DNA from: JOPF133 sp052144935
GTDB lineage: Bacteria > Acidobacteriota > Terriglobia > Bryobacterales > Bryobacteraceae
Length of the DNA: 12,405 nucleotides
Reading direction: 5' to 3'
Assembly: GCA_052144935.1 (NCBI GenBank)
Contig: JBKQPR010000161.1
Coordinates: 1 to 12,405 of the forward strand
Part shown: positions 1 through 7,486 of the stretch, in pieces
Numbering within the stretch: position 1 is the first letter of the stretch
Layout of the letters: each line of letters opens with the position of its first letter
Notes under the pieces: model-generated
Told to the model about the DNA's origin: nothing
What the model saw: only the letters and a program-made list of their open reading frames with translations
Databases searched by the model: none
Made by a program: the position numbers and the translations under genes

Positions 1-33
1 ACACTCTTCCCCCCCCCGACGCTCGGCCGAGCT
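1..33 (-). other. Residual Illumina adapter at contig end (artefact)
   Basis: The first 33 bases align without gaps to the inner 33 bases of the Illumina TruSeq universal adapter (the part beginning ACACTCTTTCCC and ending TTCCGATCT): 26 of 33 positions are identical, including blocks at 1-8, 17-24 and 27-30. All seven mismatches are A or T replaced by C or G, which gives the run of nine C at 9-17. Read on the minus strand, the genomic sequence runs straight into the 3' adapter. The aldehyde dehydrogenase similarity stops at the same point. I read this as untrimmed, low-quality adapter, not chromosome. Confidence 0.85.
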
Positions 34-1146
34 TGCCGCAAAAAAGAGAGCGACCGGCCCAACCAACTCCTGCCGGAAGGCAGGATTGTCGGGCGCGATG
101 TTGGTGAGGATCGTCGGCTGCATAAACGCGCCTTGATGGCGGATGCGATCGCCTCCCGCGAATACCCGCCCACCATGCGCAACAGCTTCGCGGACCTGCT
201 TTAGTAAGAGGTTCAGCGCATTCTCGGAAGCCAATGGACCCAGCGTCGTGCTTTCATCCAATGGGTCGCCTGGCTTCAATTGCGCCAAGGCGTCACGAAA
301 CGCATGCAGGAACTGTTCCGCCCGCTGCCCCACCACAATGAAGCGTTTCGCGCCGATGCAGGTTTGCCCCACATTGCCGATACGGCCCAGGACGGCCATC
401 TGGACGGCGAACTCAAGATCGCAATCCTCCAACACGATGAAGGCATCGCTGCCACCCAGTTCCATGGTTGATCTCTTCAGGTTCTTGCCAGCGCGAGATG
501 CCAGGGCTTCACCCGCCTGCTCCGATCCAGTAAGCGCGACGCCCATGGTCCGCTGATCATCCAGCAACGCGCCAACTTGATCGCTTGAAACAAAGAGATT
601 CGTGTAGGCGCCGCAGGGTGCTCCGGCATCCGTGAAGAGTTGCTGGAAGGCGAGCGCACATTGCGGCACGCCGGAGGAATGCTTCACCAGAAGGACGTTG
701 CCGGCCATCAGGTTCGGAGCGGCAAACCGTGCAAGCTGGTAATAGGGAAAATTCCACGGCTGAACACCGATCAACACCCCAAGCGGAGAAAATTCAAGGT
801 GCGCGTCGCCCATCGCTGTATTGATGACCTGCGGCGCAAGAAATGCCTCGGCATGATCGGCAAAGTATTGGAGAATTGCGGCGCTCAGCGCCACTTCGTC
901 GCGGCCTTCCGAGATCCTCTTCCCCATTTCAACGGCCGCAAGACGAGCCAAAGTTTCTTTCCGGTCCAACATCAGAGACGCGGCCCGGCCCACCACCTTG
1001 GCGCGGTCCCGGAAACTTGCTTTGGACCATACCTTCTGAAAGGTGCTGTCAGCCTTTGCCAACGCGCCCTCCACCTGCGAATCGGTGAGCTGGTCGAATG
1101 TTTGCAGCAGCTCACCGTTAAACGGATTAATGCTTTGATATGCCAT
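34..1146 (-). CDS. NAD(P)-dependent aldehyde dehydrogenase, partial (succinate-semialdehyde dehydrogenase-like)
   Basis: Oxidises an aldehyde to the acid with NAD(P)+, in the cytoplasm. About 371 genomic residues are present and the C-terminal 80-90 are lost at the contig end. The catalytic set is complete: Asn132 in QPWNFPYY, the general base Glu229 in MELGG, and the nucleophile Cys263 in GQTCIGA; the 34-residue Glu-Cys spacing is the family norm. The N-terminus (MAYQSINPFNGE) and the stretch from VQPWNFPYYQ through FAAPNLMAGN resemble the NAD-dependent succinate-semialdehyde dehydrogenase (Sad) subgroup, but the substrate cannot be fixed from sequence. The start is the ATG at 1144-1146, with AAGGAG seven bases upstream. 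It begins 33 bp after the SDR stop on the same strand, so the two are probably co-transcribed. The frame stays open through 1-33 by chance; those residues (ERRGGEEC) do not fit the family and derive from adapter. Confidence 0.93.
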
Positions 1147-1179
1147 GATGTTCTCCTTTTAATTGCTGAACTTGAGCCG

Positions 1180-2073
1180 TTATGGACGGCCCGCGAGATA
1201 TTCGGCGAGCGAAGGCGCCTTCGGAGACCAGCCGAGCCGGCGAGCATTGACCGCGCTCACGCGGCTGTTAGATGTGATGCCGTATCGCCCTGCCTCGCCG
1301 GCCTGCCGAACGACATCTTCCACGCTGAGACTTACGGTCTTGCCGTCGAAGCCGAGGGAGCGGCTGACCATCTCGGCAATTTCCTTGAAAGACGCATCGC
1401 CGTTCTCAGCGAAGTAGAATGAACCACCCGGAGCCTTTTCCAGGGCGAGCAAGTACAGCTCGACGAGGTCATCGATGTGGACGTTCGAGTAACGATTGAG
1501 ACCCTTGCCAAAGTAAACGCCCGCGCCGAGTTGCTTGGAAAGGGCAATGATTTTCGGGAGCTGATCGCTATCCGGGTTCAGCCCGCGACCGGTGCCGTAG
1601 ATCATCGTCGGACAGATGACCACGGAGCGAATTCCTTTGCTGATGGCAGCTTCGCGAACAAAACGGATCATCTCCACGCGCGGACGCCGAAACGGGACGG
1701 GCTCAAAGTAGGTGTCCTCGGTGAAGGCGACCGAGCTTGCATACTCGCCGCCTGCGGAGTCCGCGACGATGCCCGAGCCTGTTGTGTAAATCAGGGGCTT
1801 TCCGCTCCGCTCAAGCGCTCCAACCAGGGTGAGCACAGAATCCGCATCATCGGCGCTTGCAGCGTGAATGACCGCATCCGCTGCTTGTGCGGCATCGGAG
1901 AGGATGCGCCAATCCTCCAAGTTCCCCACGAGCGGGTCAATTCCGCGCTCTCTCAACAGGGGAGCTTGCTCCTTGGACCGAACCAAGCCCAGCACTGCAT
2001 GGCTCGCTCTGACGAGCCCCTCTGCGACCGAACCGCCAATGTAGCCAGTCGCTCCTGTGACAAATACCTTCAT
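1180..2073 (-). CDS. NAD-dependent epimerase/dehydratase, SDR family (atypical extended)
   Basis: A 297-residue Rossmann-fold protein, probably cytoplasmic. The nucleotide-binding motif GATGYIGG is at residues 7-14, followed by an NmrA-like pattern: VIHAAS at 68-73, YTTGSG at 96-101, ICPTMIYGTG at 153-162, and VHIDDLVELYLLALE at 198-212, typical of extended SDRs. The catalytic Tyr-x3-Lys is not evident: the expected site reads Phe128-x3-Arg132. It may therefore be an atypical SDR acting as a reductase or NAD(P)H-binding protein, and the substrate is unknown. The ATG at 2071-2073 has a strong GGAAGGAGA ribosome site. It is first gene of a likely two-gene operon with the downstream aldehyde dehydrogenase and is divergent from the GntR regulator. 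A perfect TATAAT lies upstream on its strand. Confidence 0.9.
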   Translation of the reverse strand: MKVFVTGATGYIGGSVAEGLVRASHAVLGLVRSKEQAPLLRERGIDPLVGNLEDWRILSDAAQAADAVIHAASADDADSVLTLVGALERSGKPLIYTTGSGIVADSAGGEYASSVAFTEDTYFEPVPFRRPRVEMIRFVREAAISKGIRSVVICPTMIYGTGRGLNPDSDQLPKIIALSKQLGAGVYFGKGLNRYSNVHIDDLVELYLLALEKAPGGSFYFAENGDASFKEIAEMVSRSLGFDGKTVSLSVEDVVRQAGEAGRYGITSNSRVSAVNARRLGWSPKAPSLAEYLAGRP

Positions 2074-2128
2074 ATCAATCTCCTTCCCGTGGCTTCGAAC
2101 TCAGCTTGCCAACGTTCTTGGCTGCCAC

Positions 2129-2158
2129 TTGACTTCACTATTATAGATTATCGATAAT
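2129..2158 (+). promoter_or_regulatory. Candidate sigma70 promoter for the GntR regulator
   Basis: TTGACT at 2129-2134, an 18-bp spacer, then GATAAT at 2153-2158, with the ATG at 2179. The start point would fall close to 2165, giving a very short leader that cuts into the AAAGG ribosome site at 2163-2167. TATTAT at 2139-2144 is a possible alternative -10 that would leave a fuller leader. Confidence 0.35.
2140..2145 (-). promoter_or_regulatory. Candidate -10 box for the SDR-ALDH operon
   Basis: Reads TATAAT on the minus strand, 67 bp before the SDR start codon. No good -35 hexamer lies 16-18 bp further upstream, where the inverted repeat 2148-2164 sits instead. The promoter may be weak, or may depend on a protein bound at the repeat. 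Confidence 0.4.
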
Positions 2159-2164
2159 CGATAA
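2148..2164. promoter_or_regulatory. 17-bp inverted repeat, likely operator of the divergent GntR regulator
   Basis: TTATCGAT-A-ATCGATAA is a perfect 8-bp inverted repeat around one central base; an overlapping 14-bp perfect palindrome covers 2146-2159. It overlaps the candidate GATAAT of the gntR promoter and occupies the region upstream of the TATAAT of the SDR promoter. AT-rich palindromes in the shared gap between a GntR regulator and a divergent operon are the usual binding sites of this family. Autoregulation plus control of the SDR-ALDH operon is inferred; no binding data exist here. Confidence 0.6.
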
Positions 2165-2178
2165 AGGTTACAGACAAA

Positions 2179-2841
2179 ATGAAAAATTCTTCTCCCCTGG
2201 TTCGCGAGAGCACCTCCGCACGACTGAAGACGTTGATTCTTCAGAGGATCATTGATGGGTATTACCCACCCGGGCATCGACTCAAAGAGCTGGAGATCGC
2301 GCGGGAATTTAATACAAGCCAAGCGCCCGTCCGAGAAGCCTTCCGCGAACTTGAGGCAACCGGCGTCATCGAGACTGAAGCTCACCGTGGAAGTCGCGTC
2401 CGCACCGTCTCCGAGAGAGAGCTAGGCGAAGCCTACCAGGTGCGCGCGGTCCTGGAACAACTTGCCGGAGAGCTGGCGGCAGGACGATTCAGCGGAAAGG
2501 AGGCTCTCCTGCAACAACAGGCGGACAAGGTCAGGAGAGCATACGAGAAGGGAAACATGGAGGAATACGCACGTCACGACTTGGCGTTTCATCGCATGAT
2601 TGTCGCGGCGGCCGGCAACCAAGTGCTCTTGGAAAACTGGGACGCACTTCACTTCGACATCCGCACGCGACTTTTCCTGGGCCGCCCCACACCAAGCCTT
2701 CAGTCCACCTTGGATCTTCATGATGAAGTTGTGAAGGCGCTCATTGAGGGAAAGGGCAAACTGGCGGGGCAGTTCCTGCGGAAGCACTCTGAAGCATTCT
2801 GCTCGGGTGGGAACGAAGTACAACAAGACATTCCTGAATGA
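2179..2841 (+). CDS. GntR-family transcriptional regulator, FadR/FCD subfamily
   Basis: A 220-residue cytoplasmic DNA-binding protein of normal family length. The N-terminal winged helix-turn-helix covers about residues 10-75, with LKELEIAREF at 36-44 and the recognition helix in TSQAPVREAFRELEATGVI at 46-64. The C-terminal FCD effector domain runs from about 85 to 208, with Arg89 in the YQVRAVLE helix, Asp134 and His138 in HDLAFHRM, His181 in LHDEVVKAL and His203 in LRKH. The Asp plus three His layout matches the metal/carboxylate pocket of FCD proteins, so the ligand is probably a small organic acid linked to the divergent operon. The start ATG at 2179 follows AAAGG by 11 bases. It is divergent from the SDR-ALDH pair, sharing a 105-bp regulatory gap, and probably represses or autoregulates. 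Confidence 0.93.
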   Translation: MKNSSPLVRESTSARLKTLILQRIIDGYYPPGHRLKELEIAREFNTSQAPVREAFRELEATGVIETEAHRGSRVRTVSERELGEAYQVRAVLEQLAGELAAGRFSGKEALLQQQADKVRRAYEKGNMEEYARHDLAFHRMIVAAAGNQVLLENWDALHFDIRTRLFLGRPTPSLQSTLDLHDEVVKALIEGKGKLAGQFLRKHSEAFCSGGNEVQQDIPE

Positions 2842-3149
2842 CGGGAGTCTCGCCGTCCTTGCAAGGGAAGACCACTAACCCCTTGTTCGTTACCACGCTC
2901 GGATGCGGTGGAAATGCGGGGTCCCCGAACAGCGGCGCTCGTCGCCTCAGCGAGCCCGAGGCCCGGAGATGGGAAAGTTGACCGGTTGGGAACGGCCAAG
3001 GAAGCCATTTGAGCGTAGTCGCGATTCGAGAAGTGGTTCCTCAGCAGAGGTCCCGCAACCGCGGGCGAATGACGCGCCACTCGGAAAGAGCGTCTTCCCG
3101 CGTGGGGATCTCAGCACGCCAAGCAGCGCGCAAGACTACTTGGACCTGG
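2842..3149. other. Intergenic region after gntR, no gene recognised
   Basis: Open frames here are GC-driven and show no similarity I recognise. Immediately after the gntR stop, GACGG (2840-2844) and CCGTC (2853-2857) can form a 5-bp stem with an 8-base loop, followed by a small palindrome at 2857-2866. This could be a weak terminator, but there is no T run. The rest is unremarkable high-GC sequence leading into the repeat array. Confidence 0.5.
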
Positions 3150-4335
3150 AACTGGGCCCGCGGTCACATGCCCGCACCCACCGCGCAGGGACGTGGGGCG
3201 CAAACGGCAAGACGGGTTCGGCCTGGCGCCGGCGGCGCCGGGCAGCGATGCGCCATGCGCCCCCACGCCGGGCGTCGTCATGCGCGCCGCCTGGCGCACG
3301 TCGGGATCGGCCCGCCAGCGTCCGCCGGAGACCGGGGAGCCGTCTACGAGCTTGCTGCCGCGCGGATGGCCGCTCTCGGCCCGCGGGCGCAGGGCCGCCG
3401 CCCAACGCGCCACGCGGCAGGGGCGCCGGGCAGCGAGCGGAAAACCGGGGCCGCAGGCCGAGACCAGCGCGGAACTGACTCACCGCCTCAGGCGCCGCCG
3501 CGCGGATGGACACCCTCGATCCGCGGTCGCATGGCCGCCGCCCACGGCGCCGCGGGCGGGACGCCAAGGCCGAACGGCAAGACTGGTTCGGCCTGGCGGC
3601 CAGCAGCGGCGCTCGGTAGCGAACGGGAAGCCTGCGCCGTCGGGCGGAGATCCCTACGCCGTCTCTCGCGAGGGCAACCGGACGGGCCGGCAGCACAGGA
3701 GCACGCCACCCAAAGGCGTCGCCTCGGCCGACGCTCCGCCGCGCGGATGGACGCTCTCGGCCCGCGGTCGCTGCCCACCGCCCACCACGCCGCGGGCGGG
3801 ACGCCGGGCGGAAACGGGACTTGTTCGGCCTGGCGGCCGGCAGCGGCGCCGGGGCAGCGATTCGCCATGCGCCCTCGCGCCGGCATCGTCATGCGCGCCG
3901 CCTGGCGCGCGTTCGCGGCGGGCCGCGCCGCCGTCCGGATGGACGCTTTCCCGGCCCGCGGTCGCATGCCCGCCCCCATCGTGCAGCGGGCTGAGACGGC
4001 AACACTGGTTCGGCCTGGCGGTCGGCAGGGGCGCGGGGCAGCGATTCGGAGAAGTCGGCGCCGCCGGCCAAAGCGTCATGCGCGCCGCCTGGCGCACGTC
4101 GGGATCGGCCCGCCAGCAGCCGCAGGAGACCGAGGAGCCGTCCCGCAGCTTGCTGCCGCACGGATGTACGCTCTCGGCTCGGCCCGCGGTCGCACGGCCG
4201 CCGTCCACGCGGCGCGGGCGCGACGCCGGGGAGCGATTCGTCACCCGCCCCCACGCTGCCGTTCTGAATGCCCGCCGCCTTGCGCACGTCGGGGTCGGCC
4301 CGCACTTCGTGGACGCCTGTGGTCAAGGGCACGGC
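3150..4335 (+). repeat. GC-rich imperfect repeat array 1 (about six units)
   Basis: Very GC-rich sequence made of diverged, same-orientation copies of modules rather than genes. The phrase like CTCGGCCCGCGGTCGCA recurs near 3153, 3370, 3510, 3750, 3942 and 4170, at irregular spacing of about 140-240 bp. Each unit has further shared phrases in the same order: a GC-only block, GGTTCGGCCTGGCGG, GGGCAGCGATTCGC, then GCGCCGCCTGGCGCACGTCGG and a block resembling CAGCCGCAGGAGACC. Several units lack the last blocks or carry a different one (CTACGCCGTCTCTCGCGAGG at 3654). Long open frames occur on both strands but repeat phrases fall in changing frames, so I do not call coding sequence. Homologous to array 2 at 6584-7440, on the other side of the peptidase gene. 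Confidence 0.8.
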
Positions 4336-4819
4336 TGATCTGCCCGCTGAGTCCTTTTCCCGCCAGGCCGCCTGCAAAGCCGCCCTTGGCTGCGGCAGTG
4401 AAAACGCTGAAGCTGAGAGAGCTGACTTCACAGTTCCGCGCTGCGGCCCTGGAGGCGTACCGCCAGCGGAAGAAGAGCGCGGCCCCATGATCGTCCTGGC
4501 GATCTTAATCGCGGTCTCGATCGGCTTGACAAAATCGGGCATTGAGCGCGCAATGCCCAAAAACCCTGCGGCAAACAAAGAGGTTATTACGCGCGCGCGC
4601 GTAGGAGTGTCTCCTTTTGTCTCCTACCGCGGTAACAGGGGCGCTCCACAGGTGACCGGCTCCTGCATTGCGGGCCATTCTCCCAGCGCAGCAAACCGAC
4701 AGTCATTTCTTTGATCGGTGTTGCAAACAAACACGCGCGCGAACGGAACGCCTTTGTCGGAACCGGCCGGACCACTGCTGTCGTTTACCGCGCTGTTATC
4801 CCTGTGAGAGAATTCCAGG
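4336..4819. other. Intergenic region upstream of the M28 peptidase; hairpin at 4587-4635
   Basis: GC content falls relative to the array. No gene is convincing; an open frame from 4488 starting MIVLAILIAVSIGL looks membrane-like but has no recognised family and a poorly spaced ribosome site. GTAGGAG (4601-4607) pairs perfectly with CTCCTAC (4621-4627) across a 13-base loop. With a single bulge, CGCG at 4596-4599 can pair with CGCG at 4628-4631. The 14-bp alternating palindrome ACGCGCGCGCGCGT is at 4589-4602. The structure lies about 190 bp before the peptidase start; role unknown. Confidence 0.4.
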
Positions 4820-6450
4820 ATGACCCGTTCATTCGCTCTCACAGCCGCCGCTTTCGCCCTCGTCTCCCACGCGCTCAGTCGCCCGAGCAGCTCGCGATGC
4901 GCCAGATTCGTCCCGAGGCCATCCGCGCCCACATGCGTTTTCTGGCCGATGACCTGCTGGAGGGCCGCGGCACGGGCACCCGCGGTTACGAGCTGGCTGC
5001 CAAGTACGTCGCCTCTCAATTCGAAGGGCTTGGCCTCCAGCCGGGGGGCACCAACGGCACCTACTTCCAGGTCGTGCGGCTTCGCCGGATGGAACTCGTG
5101 CCCGGCCAGAGTTCCATGACTCTGGTCCGGGACGGCCGCGAGGAGCCGCTCGCCTTCGAGAGGGATTTTGCCATGGGCGGCAGTGCCGTCTATCCCGATA
5201 CCAGCGTCCGGGCGCCAGCCGTGTTCGTCGGCTTTGGCGTGGAGGCCCCCGACCTGGGGTACAACGACTATACCAGCGTGGACGTACGCGGCAAGATCGT
5301 GGTCATGCTCTATGGCGCGCCCGCCCGTTTCCCGTCCGCCGAGCGTGCTCATTACTCAGGGATCGCCAAGACCGAAGCGGCCGTGGGAGTCATCACGCTC
5401 TGGATGGGTGCGGTCGCGGAGCATTTTCCTTTCCCGCGAATCGTGGATCACCTCAAGAACCCCTCCTTCCGATGGCTCGACGCTCAGCAAAGGCCCAACG
5501 ATTCTTTCCCGGAAATTCGCGGAGGCGCGCTGCTCGGGCCGGAGGGCGCACGGAAGTTGTTCGCAGGCGCGACCAAGTCGCTCGACCAGGCCGTGGCCGA
5601 TGGCGCCGCCAGCAAACCCCAGGCCTTCGTCTTGCCACTCACCGTCTCCATCCACACGGTCACGCGCCACATCCCGGTTGAGAGCCCCAATGTTGCAGCC
5701 GTGCTGCAAGGCTCGGATTCGAAACTGCGCGATGAATACGTGGTCTACACCGCGCATGTCGATCACATGGGAATCGGGTTGCCCGTCGACGGCGATTCCA
5801 TCTACAACGGCGCCGTCGATAACGCCTCGGGGACCGCCGCTTTGATCGAAGTGGCGCGCGCCTTCACCAGCCTTCCACGCCCACCCCGCCGCTCCGTCCT
5901 CTTCGTGGCCGTGACCGGTGAGGAGGCCGGGCTGATCGGCTCCGATTATTTCGCGCACAACCCCACCGTCTCCAGGCGCAGCCTGGTCGCCGACCTGAAC
6001 ATGGATGGCATCTCCCTCTTCTATGACTTTCGCGATATTGTGGCACTCGGAGAGGAGCATTCCTCGCTCGGCAAGATCGTCCGCCAGGCCGCCAGCCAGA
6101 TGGACCTCGAAGTCAGCCCCGACCCCATGCCCGAGGAGGTCTTCTTCATCCGCAGCGATCAATACTCTTTCGTGCGGCAGGGCGTCCCCTCCGTCGCCAT
6201 CGGCGAGGGCTTCAAAACGGCGGATCCCAAGATCGACGGCAAGAAGATGGCGCTGGAATGGGAAGCCAAGCTGTACCACACGCCCAAAGACGACATGAAC
6301 CAGCCACTCAACTTCATCGCTGCCGTCCGCTGCACGCGGGTCAACTTTCTGGCCGGCTACCTGACTGCACAAGCAGATCAGAGGCCCGTCTGGAACGCCG
6401 GTGATTTTTTTGGGAAAATGTTCGGCGACAATCGGGGGCCAGCGCAGTGA
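4820..6450 (+). CDS. M28-family zinc metallopeptidase (PA-domain aminopeptidase type), secreted, with an N-terminal frameshift
   Basis: Cleaves N-terminal residues from peptides, probably outside the cytoplasm. The body is intact in the frame of the GTG at 4804. By base position, the two-zinc centre is His (5755) and Asp (5761) in TAHVDHMG, bridging Asp (5818) in NGAVDNASGT, catalytic and zinc Glu pair (5920-5925) in TGEEAGLIGSDY, Asp (6004) in LNMDGI, and His (6277) in LYHTPKDD: all five ligands plus the base. A PA-like insert lies before them, about 5190-5410 (VFVGFGVEAPDLGYNDY and VRGKIVVMLYGAPA). The signal peptide MTRSFALTAAAFALVSHA starts at the ATG at 4820, after GTGAGAG, in another frame. 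One missing base near 4870-4877 would join it to QSPEQLAMRQIRPEA, for about 543 residues. Without that, translation would have to start at GTG 4804 or ATG 4897 and lack a signal peptide. The gene stands alone between the two repeat arrays. Confidence 0.87.
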
Positions 6451-6583
6451 GTTCCATCGCCCCCGCGATTCTCGGGTAAAGCTGTCTCGGGCTCTTGAGG
6501 AGTTGGGTGGAATCCGACCCGTCTGGCGTCCAAGGCGGCGTGGGGTTTTGTAGGTTTTGTAGGTGCCATCTGGGGAGGATTTA
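6451..6583. other. Peptidase-to-array spacer with a 9-bp tandem repeat
   Basis: No gene is seen. GTTTTGTAG is repeated exactly twice in tandem at 6545-6553 and 6554-6562, just 22 bp before repeat array 2 begins with ATGGACGCTCTCGG. The T-rich tract is out of character with the GC-rich sequence on its right and may mark the array edge. No clear terminator for the peptidase gene. Confidence 0.5.
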
Positions 6584-7440
6584 GATGGACGCTCTCGGTC
6601 CGCGGTCGCATGGCGCCGCCCACCGCGGCGCGGGCGGGACGCCGGGATGCAAACGGACTGGTTCGGCCGGGCGATGAGCAGTGGGGCCGGGCAGGGGTCG
6701 GCGCCGCCGGCGCGCATAATCGCCATGCGCTCCCGCGCCAGCATCGTTCACGCGCGCCGCCTGGCGCGCGTCGGGATCGGGCCGCCAGCAGCCGCAGGAG
6801 ACCGCGGAGCCGTCCACCAGCTTCCTGCCGCGCGGATGGACGCTCCCGGCCCGCGGTCGCACGGGCACCCACCGCACGCCGGGTGGGAACGCCGGGCGGA
6901 AACCGGTAAGACCGGTTCGGCCCGGCGGCCAGCAGTGGCGCCGGGCAGCGATTCGCAACGCGACCGCATGTCGGCATCCGTCATGCGCGCCGCTTGGCGC
7001 ACGTCGGGATCGGCGCCAGCAGCCGCAGGAGACCAAAGAGCCATCCACCAGCTTGCTGGCGCGCGGATGGCCGCTCTCAGCCGCGTTCGCCTGGCCGCCG
7101 CCCCACCGTGCAGCGGGCGGGGCGCCGGGCGGAAACGGCACGACTGGTTCAGCCTGGCGGCCGGCACTTTGGCGTCCGGGCAGTGATCGGCGAAGCGGGT
7201 GCCGCCGCGCGCCTGGACGCTCTCGGCCCGCGGTCGCATGGCCGGCCGCCCACCGCGCCGCGGGCGGGGGGGCGGAAACGAAGCCGGCGCCACCGGCGGC
7301 TGGCGGCCGGCCGCGCGGACGGACGCTTTCGGCCATCGAAGAAGCCGGCGCCGCCGGCGAAGACGAGCGCTGAATTGCTACGCCGTCTCTCGCGAGGGCA
7401 ACCAGGCTGCCCGCCAGGAGGGGCCGCCGCCCATCGCGCT
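6584..7440 (+). repeat. GC-rich imperfect repeat array 2 (about five units)
   Basis: Same repeat family and orientation as array 1. Units begin near 6584, 6839, 7069, 7216 and 7322 with versions of GGATGGACGCTCTCGG. Positions 6754-6815 match 4082-4143 of array 1 at 59 of 62 bases. A 26-bp module at 7378-7403 is identical to 3654-3679. The units differ in length because blocks are missing. The last unit fades into unique sequence by about 7440. Open frames run through on both strands but shared phrases are not kept in one frame, so this is treated as non-coding. Confidence 0.8.
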
Positions 7441-7486
7441 GCGGTTGGGACGCTGGGTTGAGGTTGGCGAGCAGACCCAGCCGCAA

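Noticed and set aside
640..1422. 260-codon plus-strand frame across the aldehyde dehydrogenase and SDR genes.
   Set aside because: It is antisense to two well-supported genes with complete motifs and spans their junction.
1477..2157. 226-codon plus-strand frame opposite the SDR gene.
   Set aside because: Antisense to a complete Rossmann-fold protein with a good ribosome site; its end also crosses the regulatory inverted repeat.
3009..4490. Long open reading frame (493 codons) through repeat array 1, and overlapping long frames on both strands.
   Set aside because: In sequence this GC-rich stop codons are rare in all frames. Repeat phrases appear in different frames in different units, there is no recognisable domain, and composition is dominated by Arg, Ala, Gly and Pro.
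4488..4714. 75-codon frame starting MIVLAILIAVSIGL, a possible small membrane protein.
   Set aside because: Its second half crosses the hairpin and looks random, the ribosome site is poorly spaced and nothing about it is recognisable; kept only as a note in the intergenic entry.
5356..6744. 462-codon minus-strand frame opposite the peptidase gene.
   Set aside because: It is a shadow of the M28 coding strand, whose zinc ligands are all present, and it runs into repeat array 2.
3150..7440. CRISPR array.
   Set aside because: Units are about 140-250 bp, imperfect and irregularly spaced, with no constant short repeat and unique spacers and no cas genes.
6581..7486. 301-codon minus-strand frame through array 2 with recurring phrases such as KLVDGSxVSCGCW.
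   Set aside because: The recurring peptide only reflects the repeated DNA. It is not held in one frame across units, and no start signal or family is evident.
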